DNA of 6,610 nt, taken from assembly GCA_017628165.1 (NCBI GenBank), contig JAGBZQ010000101.1:1-6610 (forward strand), in the 5' to 3' direction. The notes under the pieces were generated by a model. It saw nothing but the letters and a program-made list of their open reading frames with translations, was not told where the DNA came from and did not search any database. Positions 1 to 6,420 of this stretch are shown here, one piece after another; the stretch's first letter is position 1; every line of letters starts with the position of its first letter. This DNA is from Kiritimatiellia bacterium. Its GTDB lineage: Bacteria; Verrucomicrobiota; Kiritimatiellia; RFP12; UBA1067. The translations under genes and the position numbers were made by a program.

Positions 1-908
1 CGAATAGCTCCGCAGTTTTTGAAAGCATGTAACCATATCTTTTGAATCCATGAAGCGCCGTCACCAATGAACTGAACACGCTTAATCTTGCCAATACCTC
101 TACGTCGTGCCATCATATTCATTATGGATTCTAATTTATCGCTCGTACAATGTGATGCAAAATACCATACATTTCCACGTCTAAGTATTGGCTTCCTCTT
201 TTTGTCTACATGTGTATAAATGCCGATCGCGACAACTTTAATTTCGCGTGTGCCTGCCTCATCACTTCTCTTACCTTTTATGTCCTTGGTGTCGGCATGC
301 GTGCATGGAGCACCTGTGCCGTCAGTCTCTATAATCATTGTAGTTCCGACATACTTAGCACCCTTTGGAATCTTAGTAGATGGTTGCACGAGTCGATTTT
401 GCAATAACGTATCTTCTATCCATGCTTTGTGTGTCTTCTCAGCAACATTATGTGTTATGGTTTTCATTGAAGATACCGACACGCCGATTTTTAGATGATC
501 CCATAGAAAATCTTTGGCTTCCTGAAAAGAGTCTAACTGCGCAGATGCCTCAGCGATTATTCGTCGCACCTCTGGTGTTGTTCTGAATGAATTTTCTTCA
601 CAGCCAAGCTTACTAAGAGTCTCTCGAACAATTCCTGCCTTTGGTGTGTATGGATAGTTGAAATTAACCCTACCTGCACAAGTAAGGACGCTTGCCGATC
701 TATGGCAAAGCGTCCCTTTAGCTTTGTTTGTCTCGGCAATGGATGTTATCATTGACGAGAGTTGTGCTATCGCATCTTTACGGAAGGCATCGACTATCTT
801 TTTATCAAGATCAGATGCTGTTTCATTGTTTCCTCTGGAACGAAATTCGTCGATTATCTCTGCAATGTTTGCGCAACAAATCCCAACTTCTATAGAGAGT
901 AGTTTTTT
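1..908 (-). CDS. ISKra4-like DDE transposase, second ORF (-1 frame), cut by the window edge
   Basis: Open for 302 codons from base 908 to base 1, bounded upstream by an in-frame TAA at 911-909. An N-terminal part ends in a segment of the type TPEVRRIIAEASAQLDSFQEA, followed by a GVSVSS helix region, which is the usual ISKra4 arrangement before the catalytic core. The core shows ETDGTGAP with the first probable catalytic Asp (codon 196, bases 321-323), then a TREIKVV strand, and after 87 residues FIGDGASWI with the second Asp (codon 283, bases 60-62). The third acidic residue would lie outside the window. There is no ATG until about codon 57 (MITSI), inside the conserved region. Expression is therefore most simply explained by -1 frameshifting from the preceding ORF. 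An alternative is one missing A in a homopolymer. Family assignment is from motif recognition, not a search. Confidence 0.82.
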
Positions 909-1216
909 TTAGAGTCTGGATTCAAATGCTCTGCAATAGCGGCCGCTTCAAATTTAGCAATCAGCTTCTTCATTCCCTTGTAGCGTTGAGTCAATTCAAA
1001 GACGTGCTCATATGCAGCTTTGGGTATGCGTTTTTGAACTTGCTTCCCTGTTGAGGGGTCTGTGTGAGTGTATATTGGCTGAGCCTCGTACACCTTGATT
1101 TTCCCATTTGCCAGTTTTCGCTTTTCTGTGGTTTTTCTAACGCTTCCAGGAAGGAATGCGCCGTAACTGGCAATCTCAGCCAAAATGGTGTTCGTTGTAT
1201 CCTTTTTTCGAGACAT
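890..1216 (-). CDS. First ORF of the ISKra4-like element (DUF6788-like, N-terminal part of the transposase)
   Basis: Encodes 108 residues. The ATG at 1216 is supported by AGGCGG at 1227-1222, five bases upstream. The body (about residues 19-95) reads as a compact beta-rich segment: FLPGSV, then KRKLANGKIKVYEAQPIYTH, then GKQVQKRIPK. A basic helix follows (AAYEHVFELTQRYKGMKKLIAKFEAA). This order resembles DUF6788 proteins, which often sit beside transposases, although the CGKxxCxC cysteines common in that family are absent. The zero frame ends only three codons after a slippery A-AAA-AAC, so most of this protein would become the N-terminus of the fused transposase and the short product would be the unshifted form. 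A DNA-binding or regulatory role is inferred from comparable two-ORF elements. I see no catalytic motif in it. Confidence 0.68.
   Translation of the reverse strand: MSRKKDTTNTILAEIASYGAFLPGSVRKTTEKRKLANGKIKVYEAQPIYTHTDPSTGKQVQKRIPKAAYEHVFELTQRYKGMKKLIAKFEAAAIAEHLNPDSKKNYSL
902..908 (-). promoter_or_regulatory. Candidate -1 programmed ribosomal frameshift site A-AAA-AAC
   Basis: In the frame of the 108-aa ORF the codons are TCT AAA AAA AAC TAC. The last seven bases of A8-C are the canonical X-XXY-YYZ slippery heptamer in correct phase. Slipping back one base continues as CTA CTC TCT, the transposase frame, which is then open to base 1. The zero frame stops at TAG (892-890). Downstream I find only weak pairing (TCTCT with AGAGA, and a 4-bp TTTG/CAAA hairpin) and no good upstream Shine-Dalgarno-like stimulator. 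Confidence 0.6.
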
Positions 1217-1231
1217 AATTACCGCCTTTCT

Positions 1232-1258
1232 TATCAGTCTATGGTATATAGACTGATA
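1232..1258. repeat. Perfect 11-bp inverted repeat across the transposase transcription start
   Basis: TATCAGTCTAT (1232-1242) is exactly repeated in inverse orientation at 1248-1258 around a 5-base spacer. It begins at the last base of the -10 box and covers the predicted start site near 1251. A dimeric repressor, perhaps the first ORF product, could bind here. It could also be a subterminal transposase-binding site. Both roles are inferred. Confidence 0.6.
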
Positions 1259-1287
1259 TTATATCATATTCCGTTCGCCTTTTGCAA
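1258..1287 (-). promoter_or_regulatory. Promoter of the transposase ORFs
   Basis: On the minus strand a TATAAT at 1263-1258 is preceded by TG one base upstream (extended -10, TGaTATAAT). TTGCAA at 1287-1282 is a fair -35 at 18-bp spacing. The predicted start is near 1251, about 35 bases before the ATG of the first ORF. Confidence 0.6.
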
Positions 1288-1299
1288 TAAGGAAAATTT

Positions 1300-1388
1300 A
1301 AAAAAATCAAAAAAGCGGGCGGTGAAAATCACCTTACTGCGATCCACCCTGAGGTCAAACTTCAGATTGACGGTCTAACCCACCCGCT
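1300..1388 (-). terminator. Structured element followed by T-tracts (terminator or small RNA 3' end)
   Basis: On the minus strand a 9-bp stem (1388-1380 with 1322-1314, one G-U pair) encloses about 57 bases holding two more hairpins: GTCAA/TTGAC (1371-1367 with 1358-1354) and GGTGA/TCACC with a 3-base loop (1333-1321, sharing two bases with the outer stem). T5, GA and T7 follow immediately. The T-tract gives the orientation; the plus-strand side has no comparable run. No gene ends upstream of it on this strand. It either terminates a short RNA started near 1400-1450, for which I see no strong promoter, or shields the transposase promoter from outside transcription. Confidence 0.5.
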
Positions 1389-1459
1389 CTACCTCACACT
1401 TTTTGTCCACACCCATTATTCTTTTACAAGATCGGGCCCATCCCGGAATTACTTTCCCT

Positions 1460-1488
1460 TTGCTTTTTGCATATCAAAATGAGATAAT
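1460..1488 (+). promoter_or_regulatory. Promoter of the radical SAM gene, predicted leaderless
   Basis: TTGCTT (1460-1465), a 17-bp spacer and GATAAT (1483-1488) put the -10 hexamer at -12 to -7 relative to base 1495, the A of the ATG. There is no Shine-Dalgarno sequence before this ATG. An in-frame TGA at 1480-1482 excludes any earlier start. A leaderless mRNA is the simplest reading. Confidence 0.5.
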
Positions 1489-1494
1489 GGCGAC

Positions 1495-2520
1495 ATGAAG
1501 CCTTTTTCCATACTTCTCAAGCCAGTTGGCTCAGCTTGCAATCTGAAATGCTCGTATTGCTTCTATTCTGACCATCCTTCCGGGGTGATCGCAGAAGAAA
1601 CTGTCGGCAAAATGCTCTCCTCGTATGCAAAGCTTCCCTTCTCTCAAAAATCCGTTGCTCTTCAGGGAGGGGAGCCGCTTCTTGCACCAGGATATGTCTT
1701 TGATGCCCTTGAAGCATACCCCATGATGCGTTCGCTCCAGACCAATGCCACTCTCATTACGCCCGAAATCGCACATCGCCTGAAAAAAGGTTCATGGTTG
1801 GTGGGCGCATCGCTTGACGGAGGCGAAATCGCCAACCGCCTGCGTTGCACAGCAGGAGGAGAGTCCGCAACAGCATTTGAAAATGCGTGCGCCGGCATCC
1901 GCCTCCTTGAAAGCGCTGATGTGGACTACAACCTCCTGAGTGTTGTCTCTCAAGCAAACGTCGACAACGCAGCCGATGTCTACCGCTATCTGAAAAGCAA
2001 TTTCAAAACGCGCTTCCACCAGTACATCGAATGCACCGGACCCTGCAACGAAATTACAGCGGACCAGTGGGGAAACTTCCTCGTCGCCCTTTTCGACGAA
2101 TGGTCCAAAGAAGACGCCTACACGATTTCAATACGTCTTTTCGACTCAATTGTATCCAAGCTCGTTCGCGGAGAGCATACGCAATGCTCACTTGCCCCGC
2201 GCTGCGACGGATATCTCGTTGTCGAATACGACGGCTCCGTCTATCCGTGCGACTTCCACGTCCACGAAAACCTCTGCCTTGGCAACATTCTAACCCACAC
2301 ATGGGAAGAGATGCTTGAATCAGGGGTATACAAAAAATTTGCCGCCGCCAAAACGGCTCCTCTTCCCGAAAAATGCAGAGCGTGTCCCTATGTCAGATTC
2401 TGCAACGGCGACTGCCCCAGAAGCCGCCGCCAAAACAAAAGCATTCTCTGCGACGGGTGGAAAAAATTCTTCGCCCACTCGCTTGAGCAATTCAAAGAAA
2501 TCATAGAATCAGCGCCATAA
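1495..2520 (+). CDS. Radical SAM/SPASM enzyme, anaerobic sulfatase-maturating type
   Basis: Probably oxidises a Cys or Ser of type I sulfatases to 3-oxoalanine (formylglycine) in the cytoplasm, using S-adenosylmethionine and three 4Fe-4S clusters. The radical SAM motif is CNLKCSYC (C15, C19, C22), with Y24 just after it and GGEP at 58-61. The SPASM cysteines are C231, C237, C252, C294, C297, C303, C307 and C319. Their spacing agrees with anSME enzymes except for a shorter last interval. D253, next to C252, is where the catalytic base lies in that family. At 341 aa it is some 30 residues shorter than the Clostridium enzyme, with most of the loss between GGEP and the first SPASM cysteine. It stands alone on the plus strand; no sulfatase is in view. 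Another SPASM peptide maturase is possible but less likely. Confidence 0.82.
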   Translation: MKPFSILLKPVGSACNLKCSYCFYSDHPSGVIAEETVGKMLSSYAKLPFSQKSVALQGGEPLLAPGYVFDALEAYPMMRSLQTNATLITPEIAHRLKKGSWLVGASLDGGEIANRLRCTAGGESATAFENACAGIRLLESADVDYNLLSVVSQANVDNAADVYRYLKSNFKTRFHQYIECTGPCNEITADQWGNFLVALFDEWSKEDAYTISIRLFDSIVSKLVRGEHTQCSLAPRCDGYLVVEYDGSVYPCDFHVHENLCLGNILTHTWEEMLESGVYKKFAAAKTAPLPEKCRACPYVRFCNGDCPRSRRQNKSILCDGWKKFFAHSLEQFKEIIESAP

Positions 2521-2538
2521 GACAGTTGAAAAAATGCC

Positions 2539-3294
2539 TCAAAGCCAGATGGCGCGCGCGGCAGGATAGCGCCGGTTCAGAAATTCTCCGCCCTTTTCCT
2601 TGCCCAAAATAAAGAGCGTCGTTGAAAGAGCATCTGCCATCATGGCACTTGAAGGATGAATGACCGTCACCGAATAGAGCGCATTAGAGCATGCCGCCCG
2701 GGTGCGCCCGTCAAAAATATGCTTTCCCCGGAAATATTCGCCGCTCGTGGCGGCAGACTCTCCATGCTTCAGGACAAAAACCTTATCTGACCCATAAAGA
2801 GCAATTCGCCACTCGCCTGAAACTGCTTTAAGATTGCCTCCGAGATCCACGAGAACCTCGCCACGGGCGCCGGAACTTAAGAGGCGCTCTACGGCAAGAT
2901 CAACAGCGTAGCCTTTGGCAATCGCACCCAGATCCAATGTCTTCAAGCCCTTCCAGCGGGGATTGAAAACCCCAGCACTTTCATCGCACATCGTAAACGC
3001 CGCAGCATAGCAGGTACGCACGATCCGATCAGCGAATTTAAGCACCTGGTCGTCGCTCAAATTCGCAAGTGAGTTTATTTGCGAGGATGGATCGTGAACA
3101 TTAAGAAGAAACTCAACCTCCGCAAAAGCGCCGCGCACAATATCGCGAACAGTCTGAACATCGCCCCCGCGCACAAGAACTTGAGCCAACGTTCCCATAC
3201 TCGTCCACTCCGAAGACGAAACATCCCCGCCCCGATTTCCGCATCCCGATGCAGAAACCAAAGCGAGGATTACCGCAGAAAAAAGAGCTCTCAC
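2539..3294 (-). CDS. apbE: FAD:protein FMN transferase, ApbE family, compact lipoprotein form
   Basis: Transfers FMN from FAD to a Thr of exported flavoproteins such as RnfG/NqrC subunits. Residues 1-18 form a short signal peptide ending in ASGC, a plausible though non-ideal lipobox, so C18 is probably lipidated and the enzyme faces outward. Family motifs in order: DPSSQINSLAN (68-78), LDLGAIAKGYAVD (120-132), VDLGGN (149-154), AATSGEYFRGKHIFDGRT (181-198) and ADALSTTLF (220-228). At 251 aa it is well below the usual 300-350. The segment between VFNPRW and LDLGAIAKG, which normally carries the GPLVxLWGF stretch and a long linker, is almost gone. The start is GTG (3294-3292), directly abutting the recA stop and in the same frame, without a clear Shine-Dalgarno, so reinitiation after recA is likely. 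No target protein is in the window. Confidence 0.85.
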   Translation of the reverse strand: MRALFSAVILALVSASGCGNRGGDVSSSEWTSMGTLAQVLVRGGDVQTVRDIVRGAFAEVEFLLNVHDPSSQINSLANLSDDQVLKFADRIVRTCYAAAFTMCDESAGVFNPRWKGLKTLDLGAIAKGYAVDLAVERLLSSGARGEVLVDLGGNLKAVSGEWRIALYGSDKVFVLKHGESAATSGEYFRGKHIFDGRTRAACSNALYSVTVIHPSSAMMADALSTTLFILGKEKGGEFLNRRYPAARAIWL

Positions 3295-4326
3295 TTATTT
3301 CTTTTTGGCGACAGCGCCGGCAGGCGCCGCCTTGACGAGCTCGACGATTCGTGCAGTTATCTCGGGGTTGCTCTTCAGATACTCAATCGTGGCGAGCGAA
3401 CCCTGGGCAAGCTGCTCATCACCGAAAGAGAACCAGCTGCCGCGTTTCTCTACGATTCCGCGCACGAGCGCCGCGTCAAGCACGCTGCCCTCGTAGGAGA
3501 TGCCGCAAGTGTAAAGGATATCGAACTCGGCCTCCGTAAAGGGCGGAGCCACCTTGTTCTTGACAACCTTGACACGCGTACGGTTGCCGACAACCTGACC
3601 TGCAGTATCCTTAATGGCACCGATACGCTGGACCTGCAAGCGGCAGGAAGCATAAAACTTGAGCGCCTTGCCACCGGGAGTGGTCTCAGGGTTGCCGAAC
3701 ATGACACCGATTTTCTCACGCACCTGGTTGGTGAAAATGCAGAGAGTCTTGGTTGTGGCCAAAACACCCGTGAGCTTGCGCATCGCCTGCGACATCAAAC
3801 GAGCCTGAAGCCCCATGTGGCTGTCGCCCATGTTGCCGTCAATCTCCGCCTGAGGAGTGAGCGCGGCCACGGAGTCCACCACAATCACGTCAAGTGCGCC
3901 AGACTTGCAGAGCTGCTCGCAGATTGTAAGGGCCTCTTCGCCGGAGTTGGGCTGAGAAACGATGAGGTTATCAAGATCCACGCCGATCTTCTTGGCGTAT
4001 GAAGGGTCAAGTGCATGCTCTGCGTCAATAAACGCAGCAACGCCGCCAGCCCTCTGCGCATTTGCAACGACATGAAGAGCGAGCGTTGTTTTGCCGGAAG
4101 ATTCCTGGCCGTAGCACTCAACAATTCTACCACGCGGAAGACCTCCCACTCCAAGCGCTAGATCAAGGCTGAGCGCACCTGTGGGGATGACGGCAATTTC
4201 TTTGACATCCTGATCGCCGAGACGCATGATGGACATCTCGCCGAATTCCTTGCGAATCTGGCTCATCACCGCATCAAGCGCGGTATTGCCGGTAGTAGCC
4301 TTCTTGACTTCTTTCTTTTCTGCCAT
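3295..4326 (-). CDS. recA: RecA recombinase
   Basis: ATP-dependent strand-exchange protein of homologous recombination, which in most bacteria also triggers LexA self-cleavage. Length is 343 aa, normal for the family. Walker A is GQESSGKT (73-80), Walker B is VIVVDS (147-152), loop L1 lies around MGDSHMGLQARLMSQAMRKL (166-185), and the NQVREKIGVMFGNPETT signature with loop L2 starts at 200. The ATG at 4326 has AAGGAG (4337-4332) five bases upstream. The gene lies 28 bp after argD and directly before apbE. I see no promoter and no recognised LexA box in the 28-bp gap, so transcription presumably comes from the argB promoter unless a promoter lies inside argD. The C-terminus (AAPAGAVAKKK) is basic, in contrast with the acidic tail of E. 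coli RecA. Confidence 0.98.
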   Translation of the reverse strand: MAEKKEVKKATTGNTALDAVMSQIRKEFGEMSIMRLGDQDVKEIAVIPTGALSLDLALGVGGLPRGRIVECYGQESSGKTTLALHVVANAQRAGGVAAFIDAEHALDPSYAKKIGVDLDNLIVSQPNSGEEALTICEQLCKSGALDVIVVDSVAALTPQAEIDGNMGDSHMGLQARLMSQAMRKLTGVLATTKTLCIFTNQVREKIGVMFGNPETTPGGKALKFYASCRLQVQRIGAIKDTAGQVVGNRTRVKVVKNKVAPPFTEAEFDILYTCGISYEGSVLDAALVRGIVEKRGSWFSFGDEQLAQGSLATIEYLKSNPEITARIVELVKAAPAGAVAKKK

Positions 4327-4331
4327 AACTG

Positions 4332-4337
4332 CTCCTT
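4332..4337 (-). promoter_or_regulatory. Ribosome binding site of recA
   Basis: AAGGAG, five bases before the recA ATG in the 28-bp argD-recA gap. It fixes the recA start and is the best Shine-Dalgarno match among the gene starts examined here. Confidence 0.8.
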
Positions 4338-4354
4338 GAAAAGGTCAGCTGAAT

Positions 4355-5554
4355 TTACTCGCCGAACACGCAGTCAAGTGCGCCATCGATCATATCCGTG
4401 ACATCCTCGAGAACCTCAGGCTTCAAAACGAGCGGCGGGAGGAAGCGAACCACATTGCCGCCTGCGACAAGCGCGAGAACGCCTTGCGCCTTGAGGGCCT
4501 CAACGACCTCCGCCGGATCCCCGTCGACGACAAGACCAAGAAGAAGGCCATTGCCGCGAACCTCGAGAAGCCCCTCGTACTTGTCCACGAAGCCCTGGAG
4601 AGCCTCCCTGAAAAGCTCACCCATCTCGACGGCACGCTGGAGAAGCCCCTCCTCCTCGATCACCTGAATCACCGCAAGCGCGGCGGCCGCAGCAATAGGA
4701 TTGCCGCCGAATGTGGAGCCGTGCGCAGACTTTGTGAACACATCGGCAAACTTGGCGTTGGAGATAAGTGCGCCCATAGGGATGCCGTCTGCAAGAGCCT
4801 TGGCAAGAGTGAAGAGATCAGGCTTCACATCGTAACCCTGCCAGGCGAACCACGTTCCCGTGCGGCCCATTCCGCACTGAACCTCATCGCAGATCATAAG
4901 GAGGTTCTTCTCATCGCAAAGAGCGCGAACGCCCTTCATAAATTCCTCCGTAGCAGGAGTAACGCCACCTTCTCCCTGAACCGCCTCAAGCATAATGGCC
5001 ACCGTCTTGTCCGTAACGGCGGCACGAACACTTTCGAGATCATTGAAATCGGCGTATGCAAAGCCAACGGGAAGCGGATCATAGCCTTCCTGGCACCACG
5101 CTTGAGCCGTGGCGGCCACAGTCGCAAGCGTACGCCCGTGGAAGCCCTGGCGCATCGTCACGATCTCATAGCGCCCGCCGTTCTGCGAACCCCACTTGCG
5201 AGCAAGCTTAATGGCCGCCTCGTTTGCCTCTGCACCAGAATTGCAGAAGAAAACTTTGCCGCCAAGCCCGGAGAGCTCGACGAGCTTGGCCGCGAGCTCG
5301 GTGGCGGGCTCATTAGCGAAGAGATTGGATGAATGAGTAAGCTTAGCCGCCTGATCCTGAATGGCCTTGACGACCTTAGTGTTGCAGTGACCGACATTGT
5401 GCACTCCAATGCCAGAGGTGAAATCATAGCGGGTAAGGCCGTCTGCATCACGGACTGTTACGCCCTTGCCGCTCGCAAGCACCACCGAAGGAGCATACGT
5501 GGGCATCATCACGCTACTGTAGATATCAAGAATTTCCTGTGTTTTTCCGCTCAT
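4355..5554 (-). CDS. argD: Acetylornithine aminotransferase
   Basis: PLP enzyme that converts N-acetylglutamate 5-semialdehyde and glutamate to N2-acetylornithine and 2-oxoglutarate, step 4 of ornithine/arginine synthesis. Class III aminotransferase marks: TSGIGVHNVGH (46-56), NSGAEANEAAIKLAR (105-119, phosphate-binding), LEAVQGEGG (189-197), ICDEVQCGMGRTG (221-233, with D223 pairing to the PLP ring nitrogen), the PLP lysine K252 in FTLAKALADG, and HGSTFGGNP (278-286). The length of 399 aa is typical. The ATG overlaps the argB TGA in an ATGA, and a GGAG at 5566-5563 inside argB lies 8 bases upstream, so translation is coupled to argB. The pairing with argB makes arginine synthesis more likely than ornithine or GABA catabolism, although ArgD enzymes can also act on succinyldiaminopimelate in lysine synthesis. 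Confidence 0.95.
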   Translation of the reverse strand: MSGKTQEILDIYSSVMMPTYAPSVVLASGKGVTVRDADGLTRYDFTSGIGVHNVGHCNTKVVKAIQDQAAKLTHSSNLFANEPATELAAKLVELSGLGGKVFFCNSGAEANEAAIKLARKWGSQNGGRYEIVTMRQGFHGRTLATVAATAQAWCQEGYDPLPVGFAYADFNDLESVRAAVTDKTVAIMLEAVQGEGGVTPATEEFMKGVRALCDEKNLLMICDEVQCGMGRTGTWFAWQGYDVKPDLFTLAKALADGIPMGALISNAKFADVFTKSAHGSTFGGNPIAAAAALAVIQVIEEEGLLQRAVEMGELFREALQGFVDKYEGLLEVRGNGLLLGLVVDGDPAEVVEALKAQGVLALVAGGNVVRFLPPLVLKPEVLEDVTDMIDGALDCVFGE

Positions 5555-6411
5555 TGAACTATCTCCGTTCCCACGCCTTCACGCGTGAATATTTCCAATA
5601 AAAGTGAATGCGCCATGCGGCCGTCCACGAGGTGAACTTTTTTCACGCCAGCGGCGATCGCATCTACACAACCGTTGATTTTCGGGAGCATTCCCCCCGA
5701 TATAGTACCATCCGCCTTGAGAGTCTCAACTGCATCGAGGTGCAAGGTGGAGAAAAGAGTCTTTGGATCACTGGGATCCTTAAGCAGCCCAGGGACATCC
5801 GAAACCAGGGCAAACTTGCGGACTTTGAGGGCCTTGGCAAGCGCCGCGGCAGCGAGATCAGCGTTTACATTATAAAGATGGCCGTCCTCGGCACCTGTTG
5901 CAAGCGGGGTGACCACGGGAATAATGCCCGCATCGAGCATCTCAACCGTGGAACGGATATCCACACTTACAACTTCGCCCACATAGCCGCGATCTGGCTC
6001 GGTAATACGACGAGCGGAAAAAATCCAATTCCCATGAAGCGGCTTCGCATTTGAACTGCGGCGCATCAAGCGGCTCACAATATCAGGATTTACCACATTG
6101 TTGAGCGTCTTGCGGACAATTTCCATTGTTGTCTCGTCAGTAACGCGCTGCCCATCGAGAAACTTGGGCTCATGCCCAGAGTCCTTAATCGCCTTGGAGA
6201 TCGCCTTGCCGCCACCATGAACGATGACAACCTTGATGCCGACGGCTCGCATGAAGGCGATATCGTCCATCAAAGACTCAAGATTTTCTTCAATCTCCAT
6301 AACGCTTCCGCCGAGCTTGACAAGCACGACTGAGCCTCTGAAATCGAGAATATAAGGCAAAGCTTCGGTTAAAACCGACGCTTTAGCCATTGCAGTGACT
6401 ACTTTTTCCAT
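5551..6411 (-). CDS. argB: Acetylglutamate kinase
   Basis: Phosphorylates N-acetylglutamate with ATP, step 2 and usual control point of arginine synthesis. Amino acid kinase marks: VKLGGS with K32 (31-36), HGGGKA (65-70), GQRVTDETTMEIV (87-99), YNVNAD (180-185), SDVPGLL (204-210) and ISGGMLPKI with K244 (237-245). Residues 8-25 (ASVLTEALPYILDFRG) resemble the N-terminal helix of arginine-inhibited hexameric kinases, and the C-terminus ends in GVGTEIV like them, so feedback inhibition by arginine is expected. At 286 aa the length is normal. I chose the ATG at 6411 because it keeps the whole N-terminal helix; an ATG at codon 8 is the alternative. Neither has a clear Shine-Dalgarno. First gene of the argB-argD-recA-apbE run. 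Confidence 0.95.
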   Translation of the reverse strand: MEKVVTAMAKASVLTEALPYILDFRGSVVLVKLGGSVMEIEENLESLMDDIAFMRAVGIKVVIVHGGGKAISKAIKDSGHEPKFLDGQRVTDETTMEIVRKTLNNVVNPDIVSRLMRRSSNAKPLHGNWIFSARRITEPDRGYVGEVVSVDIRSTVEMLDAGIIPVVTPLATGAEDGHLYNVNADLAAAALAKALKVRKFALVSDVPGLLKDPSDPKTLFSTLHLDAVETLKADGTISGGMLPKINGCVDAIAAGVKKVHLVDGRMAHSLLLEIFTREGVGTEIVQ

Positions 6412-6420
6412 TGTCCATCA

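Larger units (their letters stand above)
1..1290 (-). mobile_element. Partial ISKra4-like insertion sequence (promoter end and two ORFs)
   Basis: Leftward unit made of a promoter with an inverted repeat, a 108-aa first ORF and a transposase ORF in the -1 frame, running off the window at base 1. The transposase matches the ISKra4 family by its motifs (see its entry). The stretch is clearly richer in A/T than the genes to its right, as expected for acquired DNA. Only one end is visible, so terminal inverted repeats and a target-site duplication cannot be matched. The right boundary is therefore arbitrary: it is set just beyond the transposase promoter and could lie further right, even past the structured element near 1314-1388. 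Both ORFs are intact as far as seen, so the copy may still be active. Confidence 0.75.

Noticed and set aside
1374..1380. GTCTAAC, which matches the integron attC core RYYYAAC
   Set aside because: No paired GTTRRRY core at a suitable distance and no integrase or cassette arrangement; a single 7-base match is chance.
1314..1388. tRNA-like fold on the minus strand: 75 nt, 7-bp acceptor-like stem and a 5-bp arm directly before the 3' strand, as a T-arm would be
   Set aside because: The T-arm position has a 3-base loop with no TTCRA sequence, the anticodon-like loop has 8 bases without a proper U33, and no CCA follows. T-tracts follow instead, so it is treated as a terminator or small RNA.
1433..1445. 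Small hairpin CGGG-CCCAT-CCCG upstream of the radical SAM promoter
   Set aside because: Only 4 bp, no T-tract and outside the promoter boxes; too weak to call.
2521..2575. Possible terminators between the convergent radical SAM and apbE genes
   Set aside because: A T6 run exists on the minus strand (2534-2529) and a GGCGC/GCGCC pair inside the apbE end, but no compact stem sits directly before a T-tract on either strand.
3079..4002. 307-codon plus-strand open frame opposite recA and apbE
   Set aside because: Antisense to two clear genes, with low-complexity composition and no recognisable domain; it reflects the codon bias of the real genes.
4484..5332. 282-codon plus-strand open frame opposite argD
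   Set aside because: Mirror of the argD coding sequence; no motif, no Shine-Dalgarno, and argD is unmistakable on the other strand.
5608..6054. 148-codon plus-strand open frame opposite argB
   Set aside because: Antisense to argB and without any protein signature.
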